Part shown: positions 1 through 11,890 of the stretch, piece after piece | How positions within the stretch are numbered: the stretch's first letter is position 1 | Layout: every line of letters starts with the position of its first letter | Source of the DNA: Paraescarpia echinospica | Taxonomy: Eukaryota > Annelida > Polychaeta > Sabellida > Siboglinidae | NCBI GenBank assembly: GCA_020002185.1 | Contig: CM034543.1 | Span: 6,402,656-6,466,655 of the forward strand | Direction of reading: 5' to 3' | Length of the DNA: 64,000 bases | Notes under the pieces: generated by a model | Databases searched by the model: none | Told to the model about the DNA's origin: nothing | What the model saw: the letters and a program-made list of their open reading frames with translations, nothing else | Translations under genes and position numbers: made by a program

Positions 1-65
1 TGGTGTGTGTGTTGGTGTATGTGTGTGTGTGTGTGCATGTGTGCATTGTATGTGCGTGCATGTGT
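1..65. repeat. TG-rich microsatellite
   Basis: An imperfect TG/TGTA tract opens the window. It lies in the TBC1D4 intron downstream of exon 2. The following stretch to about 360 is AT-rich intron in which I see no gene or repeat. Confidence 0.85.
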
Positions 66-360
66 TTACTCATTTTAGATTAAATTAGCTGGGCTTTTAA
101 TTACTTCAACAGTCTTTTTAAATTTATTGAACATACTTTTTGGTATGTAGTTTAATATTTAAATTCTAATGGATTTTAATATTTTAGTTAAACTATACCG
201 AAATGCTCAATACATCACGAAAGTTATAATGGGAAAGTTAATCCAATGTCTGTTAATCCAATGTATGTTAATCTACCATTCCCACATCAAGCTGTGCAGG
301 AAACAGCTAAATAGAACACTTAACACGGAACATTCACAGAGAAAGAATAAGTTCTTTGCG

Positions 361-479
361 AACTCACCTGTGGACAGAACTCACCTGTGAACAGAACTCA
401 CCCATTAACAGAACTCACCTGTGAACAGAACTCACCCGTGAACAGAACTCACCCGTGAACAGAACTCACCTGTGAACAG
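361..479 (-). repeat. 17 bp minisatellite made of the TBC1D4 exon 2 donor site
   Basis: Seven tandem 17 bp units lie at 361, 378, 395, 412, 429, 446 and 463. On the minus strand each reads like CTGTTCACAGGTGAGTT. The unit at 463-479 is the true exon border: its CTGTTCACAG half is the last coding sequence of exon 2 and GTGAGT is the intron start. At least four of the seven units keep CAG|GTGAGT; the others carry GGG or a changed exonic half. Reading through the true donor meets a TGA after six codons, and use of the next donor would add 17 nt and shift the frame. Confidence 0.9.
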
Positions 480-1108
480 AACGAGATGTCCTTGAACTTC
501 CGCTGTAGTATGACACTCTTACGATCTGGACTGATCAGACAAAGTTCCGTATCTCCAACCTGGATCAGTCGTATCCGATTCTCCGGATCATACGTTGGCT
601 GTAAATTCTCGCAGCTGTCATTAGACATGACTCCTTGAGACTCGCCATGTCCCGTCATATCCAAACACCCGGAACTGTCCCCCAACCCAGGGGCATCACC
701 CCCTGACCCATCCGTGCCCACCGTGTCGTTACTATCAACACTTCCATTATGCAAACACGTCTTGCAATTCAACAACTCATTCTCGCACACTCCCACGGTC
801 ACCTCAAGGTCAGTCGGGAGGCTGCGCACGCTCGTGCCGCTGACGTTTCTCCTCCGCTCAAACTCTGCTACTTTCTGTCGTTCATGGAATTTGTCAATGA
901 CCTCATCAATGAAGGTGGGCGGGGTTTTCTTGCTGGAGATGAGGACACGCCCGACAAAGAGGACCTCGTACAGGTGTGTCATCATGACCTGCATGCTGAG
1001 GCCAAGTGCATCAAGAGCGCCCCCTGGGGGGACGAGGTCATGCAAACATGGATCATCCCTCGCTGTCTCCTTCGTCGCATCACGGATCACAGCAAACACA
1101 TCATGCAC
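470..1108 (-). CDS. TBC1D4: TBC1D1/TBC1D4-type Rab GTPase-activating protein, coding exon 2
   Basis: This is an internal exon of 639 nt (213 codons), phase 0 at both ends. The acceptor is TTCTTGTGTTCAG|GTGCATGATG at 1109/1108 and the donor CACAG|GTGAGT at 470/469. It continues the first PTB domain (VHDVFAVIRDATKE), then carries a stretch like the start of the second PTB domain (YEVLFVGRVLISSKKTPP, IDEVIDKF). A Ser/Gly/Asp-rich linker follows, and the exon ends with LISPDRKSVILQRKFKDIS, which closely matches the human protein just before its own GIKHVDHFGF segment. The family inactivates Rab GTPases, mainly on vesicles moving glucose transporters in vertebrates. The catalytic TBC domain would be encoded beyond the left edge of the window. 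Both borders of this exon run into arrays of their own splice site. Confidence 0.92.
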
Positions 1109-1327
1109 CTGAACACAAGAATCACGTGAACACATCAACGAGATGAACACATTAAAATTATGCACTTGAAGTTTTGAACACAGCAAACACGTGAACACAT
1201 CAGGTGAACATGTCATGTAGCTGTACATAGCAACCATGTGAACATGTCATGCACCAGAACACATCAACCAAGTGAACACGTCATGTACATGAACACATCA
1301 ACCAAGTGAACACATTATTTAACAAGA
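1109..1327 (-). repeat. Minisatellite made of the TBC1D4 exon 2 acceptor, part 1
   Basis: These are degenerate units of roughly 32-34 bp. On the plus strand they read like CACCTGAACACATCAACCAAGTGAACAC; on the minus strand TTGATGTGTTCAG|GTGCATGATGTG. That matches the real acceptor and the first 14 or so exonic bases of exon 2. The array is cut here by the CR1 LINE at 1328-4284 and resumes on its other side. Confidence 0.8.
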
Positions 1328-4284
1328 GATTTAACAAGATTGCCATCCAGAGAATTAACTCTAGATGGCAGGTGGACAAGGAAGCCCTTTGGCTTATCGA
1401 GAGTCCAACCCTTTTATCTACATATATCCAGCCCTTCTGAGGTATGTGTCGATTTTATTTTTAAACATATTCACACTACTAGCACCCACACAATCATCAG
1501 ATAATCTGTTCCATTCATTCACAGTCCTTTGTGAAAATGAGAACTTTCTCACGTCTAATCTACACTGCTCCTTTACTAATGTAACTTCATGTCCTCTAGT
1601 CTTTCTATCTTTCTTAACTGAAAAAAACATATTTCTATCAATATTTTCATAACCATTCAATATTTTAAACACTTCTATCTGATCTCCTCTCAATCTCCTG
1701 GTCTCTAGTGTTGTTAAACCACATTCTTTTAGGCGTTTTTCATAACTAAGATCCCTCAGTTTTGGTATCATTTTAGTCGCTCTCCTCTGTACTCTTTCTA
1801 GCATATCTATGTCCTTCTTGCAGTATGGCCTCCACGCTTGTATACAATATTCTAAATGAGGCCTAACTATTGTTTTGTACAGCAGTATTATTAGTTCTTT
1901 TTCTTTATATGCTATATTTCGCCTAATCAATCCAAGGATTTGATTTCCCTTTGAAGCTGCAATTCCACACTGCTCTGAAACCTTCATGTCAGCACTAATT
2001 GTCATCCCTAAGTCTTTTTCTTTTACAGTAGTATTTAGTACAGTTCCCCCCATTGTATATTCTATATATTCGTTCCCATGTCCTGTGTGAAGACATTTAC
2101 ATTTCCCAAAATTGAACAACATTTGCCACTTTTCAGACCATTTGATCAACCTGTCAAGATCATCTTGTAAATGCTGTCTATCACCATCACTTTCAATCCT
2201 TCTAAACACTTTTGTATCATCTGCAAATTTCAACACCTTGCTAGCTATATCATCGTCCAAATCGTTTATATATATTAAGAATAATATAGGTCCCAGTACT
2301 GATCCCTGTGGAACCCCACTCAAAACTGATTTCCAGTTTGAAGCCTCCCCATCAACAACTACCCGCTGTCTTCTGTCAATCAGCCATTTTCTATCCAGTT
2401 AATTATACCATTTCCTATGCCATGGGCCTTTAGTTTAAGCAGTAATCTCTGATGTGGCACTTTGTCGAAAGCTTTTTGAAAATCTAAGTAGATGATATCT
2501 ACTGGTGATCCATCATCTACCCACTTAGTGATATCTTCCAAAAACATAACATATTTGTTAAGCATGACCTCGCTTTTAGAAACCCATGTTGAGATGGGTT
2601 TATCAAGTTATGTTTAACAAGAAAACCCACCATGTGATCTTTAATTAGTCTTTCTAATAATTTACAAATCACCGATGTTAAACTAACTGGTCTATAATTA
2701 TTTGACTTGTTTCTCGAACCTTTTTTAAATAACGGTATAATGTTTGCTTCTTTCCATTCTAAAGGAACCACTCCCTCTTCTAATGACAAGTTGAAAACTG
2801 CTGCAAGCGGTATGCTAATTTGTTCTACAATTTCCACTAGTAGTTTGGTTGGAATACCATCCACTCCAGGTGATTTATTTTCCTTCATAGCCCTAATTTT
2901 CTTAGCTACCATTTCTGGGGTTACAATTAACTGTCTTAAATAGTCTGATTCTGCCCCCTTGAACTTAGCCTCTGGTACTGGCAGTGGACTAGTGTCTTCT
3001 CTGGTAAACAATGAACTAAAATACTCATTTAGGTCTTCAGCCATTAAGAATCCTTCTGATATTATATTTCCAGCACTATCTTCTAGAGGACCGACCTTAT
3101 CCTGAACTTTCTGTTTGCTTCGAACATACGCATAAAAACTCTTGCTGTCATGTTTTATATTACAAGCTAATTTATGTTCATAGCTTCTCTTTGAATTTCT
3201 AATTTCAGCTGTAGCTTGGTTTAGTGCTTCTTTATAAATGTTGTAGTCTTCGTCATTGCCAGTACGTCTATATGACTTCCACATCATTTGTTTATACTTA
3301 ATTTTTCTAATGGCTTCTTTCGATAAGTATTTCTTTCTGGTCCGTTTCCCTTGTTTTTTGAAGGAACAAATTTATCTACGATGCACTCTATTTCATTCTT
3401 TAAGATATTCCAGCATTCTGTTGCTGTCTTATTCTTCAGTGTATTATTCCAGTCTATCTTTGCTAAATATTTCCTCATTTCCTTATATCTTCCTTTGTGG
3501 AAATTTCTCCTGAACTGCTTTTTATTATTTCTTTCTGATTTTACTTTGATGGTAAAATGTATCTGGTTGTGATCACTACTTCCCAGAGGCTCACATAATT
3601 TAACATTGTCAACTAATTCATTCTGTGAGGACAAAACTAAGTCTAACACATTCTCTCCCCTGGTTGGTTCTAGCACATGTTGAGAAAGGAAACTATCTTG
3701 TACTAAAACTAAAAACTTGTGGTCCTCACTACCCATACTCTGTAGAGATTTCCATTTTATATGCCCATGGTTAAAATCCCCCATAATAACACAGTCCCGT
3801 TTGCTCACTTCCCTTATAGCGTTTTGTATTTTTTCATTCTCTTCTATGCTTATGTTTGGACTTCGATAAACTAATCCAACCGTTAACGTTGAGTTTCTTG
3901 TAACTATGTTACACCAAACAGCTTCTTCGCAATCTGCTTCTCTGTCTAATTTTATTTCATAAGCCTGGATAGATTCTTTAATATATAAAATAACTCCACC
4001 TCCCCTTCTTCCTGTTCTATCTTTCCTAAACATTACATATCCTGTCAGTCCCAATTCGGCATCTGATATATCGGTGGTTGCCCATGATTCGGTTATACCT
4101 ATTATGTGAGGGTCAATATCTTCTACCATAATGTTTAGTTCATTTCTTTTGTTTACTATACTCCTTGCATTTAAACAAACACATTTATACCCAGCTTCAG
4201 AAGAGTTTTCCAGACTGTTCTTTGCTGAATTATTTTTGCTGCCTTTATCTATGCCTCCAGTTTCAGGCTTCTCTGCTATATTAT
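1328..4284 (-). mobile_element. CR1-type non-LTR retrotransposon (LINE), 5'-truncated ORF2
   Basis: The endonuclease-reverse transcriptase ORF is read on the minus strand in pieces at about 4284-3284, 3287-2517, 2565-2380 and 2323-1418, so at least three frameshifts or gaps break it. The APE endonuclease comes first (LNARSI, ITESW, RRGGGVILYIKE, VIMGDFNH, SSDHNQIHF). The reverse transcriptase follows (SPGVDGIP, NYRPVSLTS, YLDFQKAFDKVPHQRLL, SGVPQGSVLGPILFLIYIND, catalytic FADDT). Last is the typical CR1 C-terminal region (RVQRRATKMIPKLRDLSYE). The 3' end carries short TCTTGTTAAAT repeats. ORF1 is missing. The element sits inside the exon 2 acceptor array, so it landed after the array formed. 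It cannot be autonomous in this state. Confidence 0.93.
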
Positions 4285-4761
4285 ATAGCTGTATACAGCA
4301 ACCAAGTGAACATGTCATGCACCTGAACATATCAACCAAGTAAACCGTTGTACACTTGAACCATCAATCACATGAATACATCATATAGCTGAACACATCA
4401 ACCAAGTGTATGCATTGTGCATTTGAACACATCAACCAAGTGAAAACAGCACACACCTGAACACATCAACCAAGTGAACATGTCATGCATCTGAACATAT
4501 CAACCATGTGAACATCTTGTGCACCTGAACACATCACGAACCTGAATACACCAACCAAGTGAATACCTCATGTACATCCGAACAACCTACTTCAATACTG
4601 TGCACCTGAACACATCAACCAAATGAACACATCAAACAAGTGAATGCATCATGCACCTGAACACACCAATGAAGTGAACACCTCAATCACCTGAACACAT
4701 CAAGCAAGTGAACACCTCATGCCCCTGAACATATCAACCGAATGAATACATTGTACATCTG
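4285..4761 (-). repeat. TBC1D4 exon 2 acceptor minisatellite, part 2
   Basis: This continues the same degenerate unit seen at 1109-1327. It has more than ten copies of the ACCTGAACACATCAACCAAG type, many with TTCAG|GTGCA-like junctions on the minus strand. It ends at the left edge of a 5.1 kb insertion and resumes at 9882. Confidence 0.8.
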
Positions 4762-7700
4762 AGCGGTTCCGCGTTCAGGTAAACCAACCAGTCGTTTTTT
4801 TGAAACTTGTTCAAATTGGACAAGAGAGGTATCATTTGAAAGGTAATATTCCATAGTTTTAGACATCGCATTAATCCTTGTTCAATATATATTATATAGT
4901 CACATATAATGCAACTAATGACGTGTCAATGATAATATTTTATGAAAATTCAACCAAAACATTTATCATTATATCTACTATAAATATAAAAATAGGATTA
5001 TCCATTTTTATATATGGTATAATCCTATACATATAGTTAACTAATTTGTAAACTATAAAAACTGTAACTGTAATTTGAACTGAGTTTTAATTAAAATAGT
5101 AACGGGTATGTACCCACGTATGTCCGACACCAAAAAAGTTACATTTTTTAACCTCTACTGCTATTGGATGGTTGCAAGATTATACAACTGAGATACAATG
5201 TTAATTTTATGTGCTTGAGTAAACAAAATGAAAATGTTGTTTGATTATGTAATCATTAACCAGCAATAGCAGTATCGGACGTACATAAAAACTGTCCGAC
5301 GCCTCCTACGCCCAACACCATATACCATGCTTGATTGGGTCCAATTTTTAAACAGTAGTATACTATTTATGCAATTTCTATGTGATGTTAACACACACTG
5401 TCCTGATGATAACCATTATTAATCCATATAATGGGATTTGCACAACATTATAAACATACAACTAATTACACTGACTTTGCCCACTTTCAACAGGGACACA
5501 ACGAATGAACATTGAACTGAACATTACAAAGCCTAGTACAATCTAGGTAAATTAGTTTAAAGAAGCAAATAATATGTATAGCTTTTTAATATAATTAGCC
5601 TTTTGCCACTGACATAATATCCTGTCATCTGGTGCACAGCGGTCATCTTTGTTTTGTCATATATACAGATTGTCAAATTGTGTTAAAGCCACATTCTATT
5701 CTTTAGTGCCAGAAGTATGCACGGATAAATATCGGAAGCATCGAGAACTATGCCATTGTCTTGGATGAATTACAGGACACCAAGTGTAGCATGTGCATTC
5801 ATGGATATCTGGATATGCTTTTCCAGGATTGGAAGACATATTGTAGATGTGTCAGTAGATCATGAATCAAGATCATCTTGGTAGTCTCAGGTAGGGCTAA
5901 TTTTTGATACAAACCAAGATTCTTATTACCAAACCACCACCCATGGGAAGAAGAGCATAGCATGACATTGGGCAGGTATTTGTTAACAACATGAAATGGC
6001 AAGGGCATTGCAGACAGAATTGGTGAAATGGTCAAGTGAGCAGGCTGACACCATGGTCAAAGTGGAGCATGCCACATACAGTAGCTACATTGGTGGCCTT
6101 GTTGATGTGACTGTATTATGAGAGTATACAGGAATAAGTTATGTCAAATGTTTCCCCAATATACTATCCAAGAGAAAGAATTTTGGAACACACTATGACA
6201 AAGCATTACTGGTAGCCACTACTTGCCAGTTACACTAAATGTTCAGACTAAAATCAAGGGGAACAAGCAACTGACTTAGTTGCCGAAACCTTAGATTCAC
6301 AGTCCTGGGTTAAAGAAAATGTGAATTTGGTTTTTCGTGTGCTACTTCCGCTCGGTACCCCCTCACCCCCAGTGTATATACGATGACGTTGTTACAGAAT
6401 TGTTCATGCAGCCCTTTCTCTGTTTGTATAAAGTTACACCAACTATTGCGTAGGTTGGTAATGGACAATCCAAATGTATTAATTCACAGGGATTGCCACT
6501 GTGCACAGACAATCTATACAGTGTATTTAAATCCTGTGCACAGACAGGCACATCAAGATTACTGATCTATGTACCGCATATGCTATGTACTACAATTTGT
6601 ATATATATATAATAATTTTCCATTCTAGCTAGAGATAGTGACTGAAAAAACCCTTGAATGCTGTAATACACATTTACAGCACACGAACTGTCACAGATTT
6701 ACAAGGAAAATGTGAATTTGGCTTATCTCTTTGGCTACCATTACTTCCAAAATTCAGGACACACTAACAGAAGTGCATCGAGATATCAACGTCAGTGTAG
6801 CTGACTGGGTGGTCTTGAAGTATGGAAGGGCAGATTACTGTGGTGAGGTCTAACATTTTGAAAACACAAGATTTTTGAAAACAAAGTGTTTTGCAGAGGT
6901 TGTGATACTACTAGAAATAGCCTCAGAAGATCACACCTACAACAAGAGTGATGTCATTGAAGATTGATTCACCAACAATTACAGTTAAGTGGAGAGTTTG
7001 TTTTGATACATTTTAAAAGGTCTGCTTGATCTTACACAGTGTCTGGACAGTGAAACATACTTTTTTTGTATTTTGAGTGTCAGAATCCATGTGAATCAAC
7101 AAGCTTAGCTCCAGTAGTGTTTGTTACTGTTACTATCTAACTTAGAAAATATAATGATAACTGTATCTAGATCTAAGTACTTGTTTTGTTGTATTTCACA
7201 TGCATATGTCCGATACCAAAAACAAATGCACGTCCAACAGTTACACCAATTAAATTTGAGGTCCATGTTAATACGTCAAACATCATGCATGTTTTCATTG
7301 TATGACCGGAATACCTACAGGAGGGAACAAAGTCTGTAGGTGTGACAATATTGTCATAGTTGGTTCTTAAATAACATATGACAGAAACAAGTTGTGGCTC
7401 TTTCTATCCCAGGATACAGTGCATGACTAAAGTGTCCGAAATGTAAGTCCGACATCAAGGAACTGCCCTCTGGCAGTGTCTGGACAGTGAAACATCAATG
7501 TTTTGTCTTGTATGTGCCAGAATTTGTGTGAATGAACAAATCTTAGCTCCAAATACTATTTTTGTCATTGTTAGAACCTTATTTGGTAAATACAATTATA
7601 ATTTTATATATTTTGTTATGTTGTATTTTACACACATATATATATACGTCCGACACGAAACATATGGGCATTTCCACGAAAACAGGGAAAAAGGTCTTAA

Positions 7701-9881
7701 AATATTCTTATTGAATTTCCAAAGAATAGTATTTTTTATGGTGGGACATAACTTAAAGTTGTTGGAGAAAAACAATGTTCAATGTTTGCACACTGCATTA
7801 TGTGAAAAAGTACCATTCAAACATTATGTACAGAATTTGCAAAATTCACTCATCCAACACATCAATAATTAGGTGCCCTTTGCAGCCCTATTGTCTAATT
7901 CAATCTGGGTTTGACTAATTTATACTATTTTTCTAGGCCTTAGTCTCAGGCATTTTGAAAATAAAAATTGCAAGTCTATTCTGGGTTTTTTGGGAAAGGC
8001 TTCTAGACATGAGTTGTGAAATTGATGTAACGCGAGTCACAAAATTGGGGATTTTTCATTTTACACAGAAACCCCTGGTAGCTTGAGATTGTCAACTATA
8101 AATCTCTTCTTATAGGATGCAGCTAACTAAATAATATTAACAACATCCATATCTAGTCTACACGGATTATGATATTGGGCACTGAATATGTGTAACGTGA
8201 ATCATGCAAAATTGGGTAGCGTAACGCGAGTCACAAAGCTTTTATGGCAATGATTTGTCATTTCTTTTTTCTATTAAACTTGTGTATAAGTTCGTTGCAA
8301 AGAATTCAAATAGAAACATTATTACCCCCGGGGTAGTTTTATTATATCCCATAACCATTGTTATTTCCTGTTGGTTAATGAAAAAACATGCTCCCTGAAA
8401 AACATTTTTGATCCGACATCATCCATCATCAATTCATGTATATATATATATATACAACCAAACCTCTTGGAAAATAGTACTGTAATACATAACAAGAAAT
8501 TATAGTACCTAACACAACACATATATTCAATAAAACAGAATATTTATTGAAAAAGGATGCAACAGTTATGTATTAATTAATAATAATGTACTTAGTGGAA
8601 TGTCAGGCCGGTGCGTACAGGTTTTTCTTGCTATTCACATAATGTGTTTACATTTAAATAAATTATTTTACAGAATAAAATACTGAATTATACTATAGGT
8701 TGCCAGGTAATAATTACAGGGATAGATTAATGTGATGAACCATATATCTGTACCCAGATATTAATCATCATTACAACGAACATGCTTTAGTGGTGAAAAG
8801 GGGAACTCCTTAAAAAAATTACTGGTACTTTTTGTGTAACAATTAATATGTTATTTTTAAGAATATCAATAGTAAATTGTTAATAAACTGAGTGAAGCCA
8901 CCCATCACTGTAAATTACACTAAGTACTGTTTTTAAATTCTTGTTAATTACACATTTCTTGTTTTAAACCACTATGTTCAAGTTTGCATTACTTTGTATG
9001 GGTAACATGAAAAGGTTAATGTATATTTTAAACTAATATCGTCTCCTTTCTCCATTACATTGTCTTCACAACATAATACAAACAGAAAAATTAATTTCCT
9101 TCAAGCTAAAGTGTGCCTGATCAGTTAATAAATGATAGCTGACTTCACGTAACACGAGTCACGGTAACGCGAGTCACACTGATTATTTAATATTTGTGTG
9201 TTGTTGGTAAAACTTCAATTTACTAATTATGTTTTTTTAAACCCTATTTATTTGTGATTTATTCACAGGTATTCGTTGGTTTCTGTCATTTATACTTTGA
9301 GGAGAAATTTGACATGAACCAAGGTAGGTTTTTGTGTTTTCCTTTTTCCGTAACGCGAGTCATGCTATAATTAGATGCAATTAAAAACATATTATGTAAT
9401 CAAATTATTATTTGCCGATATCATTTAATACACTATGCCAATAGGTTCCTATTCACAGAAGATGGAATTTTGAAATGCATTATTATTGCACATATGCCAA
9501 AATATAGTTTCTAAAATGGGCAAACTTGTAACGCAAGTCACGATGGAAATGACCATATTCTTGTCTATTTTTTTTTTTATATCATGAATACAACATTTTA
9601 TTGGGTTTAGTCAACAGATTAACATCTGCCCCACACATACATTTGAATATAACCTTACGTGGGGTACAAACTTAGGTCCATGTGAATACGTCCGACACCA
9701 TGCATGTTTTACACTGGATGCCCAAAATTACTACAGGAGAGAACAAAGTCTATATATGTGATAATAATGTCATAGTTGGTTCTTACAATATATGACAGTA
9801 AAAAGTTGTGGCTCTTTTTATTCCAAGATGCAATGCATGACTGAAGTGTCCGGAATGTACGTCCGACACCGTGAAACTGCC
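4762..9881. mobile_element. Unclassified 5.1 kb insertion with dispersed short motifs
   Basis: This block interrupts the exon 2 acceptor array. The 6 bp CATCTG flanks it on both sides (4756-4761 and 9882-9887), and joining the flanks restores a normal array unit, so this is probably a transposon insertion with a 6 bp target duplication. The ends show only weak inverted similarity (AGCGGTTCCGCG against GGCAGTTTCACG). Two motifs recur through it: GTCCGACACC or variants (near 5127, 5296, 7208, 7448, 7647, 9690 and 9869) and GTAACGCGAGTCAC or variants (near 8029, 8221, 9150, 9164, 9350 and 9529). A roughly 200 bp direct repeat joins 7275-7478 and 9695-9893. No intact ORF longer than 124 codons is present and I do not recognise the family. 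Confidence 0.6.
6763..6966 (+). pseudogene. Possible decayed coding remnant inside the 5.1 kb element
   Basis: In plus-strand frames broken by stops one can read VADWVVLKYGRADYCGEV followed further on by EDHTYNKSDVIED. This resembles a module seen at the C-terminus of some transposon-encoded proteins, where a DWVLVKY-like strand is followed by GEV. The match is short and based on pattern memory alone, so treat it as a hint that the element once had a gene. Confidence 0.25.
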
Positions 9882-9950
9882 CATCTGGGAACACATCAAC
9901 CAAATTAACGCATCACGTACCTGAACATATCAACCAAGTGAACACATCTG
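9882..9950 (-). repeat. TBC1D4 exon 2 acceptor minisatellite, part 3
   Basis: About two units (GAACACATCAACCAA and ACCTGAACATATCAACCAAG) lie immediately right of the 5.1 kb insertion. They show that the array was continuous before the insertion. The rest of the intron up to exon 1 (9951-11218) holds a palindrome, TA repeats and otherwise nothing I recognise. Confidence 0.75.
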
Positions 9951-10329
9951 GCAAATGTACGATCTAAATAAATACATACGGCTATGAATAACATAACACT
10001 CAGACAACTCATTTTCTAGTCTGGTCCAGATGCAGATATCAATAAAACTCATTACCATAACAAACCTTATTTCAAGTTTGACTTTCCTTCAGTACACCAT
10101 TCTGTTTCTAGTAACTCCAGTTATATCAGGTACATTTTTATAAAATGTTATAATCATCTAGAATTATCAATAATGCAAAGTTAAAGTCAGCATGAGTTGC
10201 AAGCAGGCTTACTGTCTAACGTCTGATGCATCCAGATTGACAGCAGTTACATAAAGGCCTCATCGACATCCACTCATGTTAGCAAACACTCGACTGTGCA
10301 CATCCACCAGGCTTATCGGATAAGTAAAA

Positions 10330-10398
10330 TTGGAGGCACTGGGTGAGGGGGGAAATGGGGATGATATCCCCATTTCCCCCCTCACCCACTGCCTCCAA
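10330..10398. repeat. Near-perfect 33 bp palindrome with 3 bp loop
   Basis: The left arm 10330-10362 and right arm 10366-10398 are reverse complements with a single mismatch, separated by GAT. The arms are G-rich and C-rich respectively (GGGTGAGGGGGGAAATGGGG). It would form a very stable hairpin in single-stranded DNA or RNA. It lies in the first TBC1D4 intron. Confidence 0.95.
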
Positions 10399-10978
10399 AT
10401 TCTGCCAACAAACATCACTACAGACTCCAACAACTCAACTTTCTGAACGACACATGCACAAGCTGCCCACAGGTGATACTTGGAAATATATCTCCTGCAC
10501 AAATGTAATAACTGATGTTTCGATTACCAACTGGTGTCACGTTGAGACCGGCTGACCGAGAGTCAAGTGCCACTCGGTCAACCACAAACACAACACTTGT
10601 GGATTGGTCAAGAACGATGACGTTGTAGCCAGCGTACACCTACTTCATTGTAACATTTGGTTACTGAGACGACACACAATTAGCAGATGATTCAAGTTGG
10701 GTAATTAAAAAAATTAGTAGAGAAAACTTATTGCTCAGAAGGGGAGTTTTCATCTGAGTGGTAATGAAGTCCGTATTTACATCTACTTAATATAAGTGAT
10801 GTAATAAACTACATGTCATGTACCGTCAATATTTAACACACACCCCATATATATATATGTACCAACATGAATATTGCATAGAGCTGGATGCGAAAGAACA
10901 GTGTACTATTAGGCCAAGCACAGCACAGACTACCTGCTGAAAAATTAAGTGTTATAAGCTGGACAGAGTCCAACTGAC

Positions 10979-11004
10979 TATATATATATATATATATATA
11001 TATA
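10979..11004. repeat. (TA)n microsatellite
   Basis: This is an uninterrupted TA tract of about 13 units in the first TBC1D4 intron. Confidence 0.9.
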
Positions 11005-11218
11005 AACAAAGTCAAATAGGGGGTCATTTGTCAGTATAGTCACCAGTTAATATTTAGCATCATTGACCGTTAAAATAATTTGTGTCTTTTTTTAAGGAAG
11101 TTTTGAACAATTCATAGTGTACTGTCTAATGTGTGGCCATGTGACCTGATTACAATTAGGAAATGTAAAGGATCATATTATTAATGACTGCAAACATCTA
11201 TGTTTACAAATATCTTAC

Positions 11219-11890
11219 CATGGGTTCGTCAGATGCCTGAAATACGTGACAGGTGTAAACTGACCCAGTGCGAGTTCGGGTCAGATACGCAAAACATTTA
11301 GGGTCTTGGTGGCTTCGGGCGAAACGAGAGAGAGATTGCAGTTTGTGCTCAAACATGAGGCGACTGGAGACAGTCGAGTCACACGTGATTGCTCGGAGAG
11401 TCCGAGACAACACTTGTAAGAGGATCAACTGGGTCTGTTGTCGTCTGCGCACTTCCGCCATCACCCACGGCAACATCTGGTGTGTGTGGCGCTGGTCCAG
11501 CACCAGCTCGCCGAAGTACGTCACAAAGAAGTTGTCGCCCGATTCTAGCACGTTTTGATGGTGGGCACCCCCAACAGCGTCGTCGTCGGCGGGGCAATCG
11601 TCTCGCGCTTCTCCCGACCTAGCCGTAGGAACAGCGTCGACAGTGCTGGGGCGTTCAGCAGAGCCATGGTCTGCCTTGTGTGTACTTTCATTGGTACAAG
11701 TGTAGCTAGCCAAAGTGTCGGGTGTGTCTGTTTGTGTAGGATAAATACAGTCTATGTTCGTTTGGTTCTCAATCCCCGGCTGAGGCAGGTCGCCAGTTTC
11801 GAATACATTATCAATATCATGATTATCAGATTCAATGGCAAATTTGCTATTTTGATTAGGACGCTGGGTGTCACTGCTAGCCGACGTCAT
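11219..11890 (-). CDS. TBC1D4: TBC1D1/TBC1D4-type Rab GTPase-activating protein, first coding exon
   Basis: This exon of 672 nt (224 codons) starts at the ATG at 11890-11888 and ends in a phase 0 donor ATG|GTAAGA at 11219/11218. Residues 1 to about 110 are polar, acidic and low in complexity. From about 112 the first PTB domain begins with NFFVTYFGELVLDQR. It continues with MLPWVMAEVRRR, FEHKLQSLSRFARS, FAYLTRTRTG and CHVFQASDEPM, which align in order with human TBC1D4 (LPWLMAEIRRR, FEHKAQHISRF, FAYLIKA, CHVFRATDPSQ). The domain runs straight on into the exon at 1108 (EPM|VHDV). The protein is cytosolic and membrane-associated in vertebrates. Upstream, UCHL3 starts 445 bp away on the other strand. 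I chose the first ATG of the open frame; an upstream non-coding exon cannot be excluded. Confidence 0.9.

Noticed and set aside
714..1129. Plus-strand ORFs of 126-132 codons
   Set aside because: They are antisense shadows of TBC1D4 exon 2.
5799..6035. 78-codon minus-strand ORF in the 5.1 kb element
   Set aside because: No recognisable motif and isolated; kept only as part of the unclassified element.
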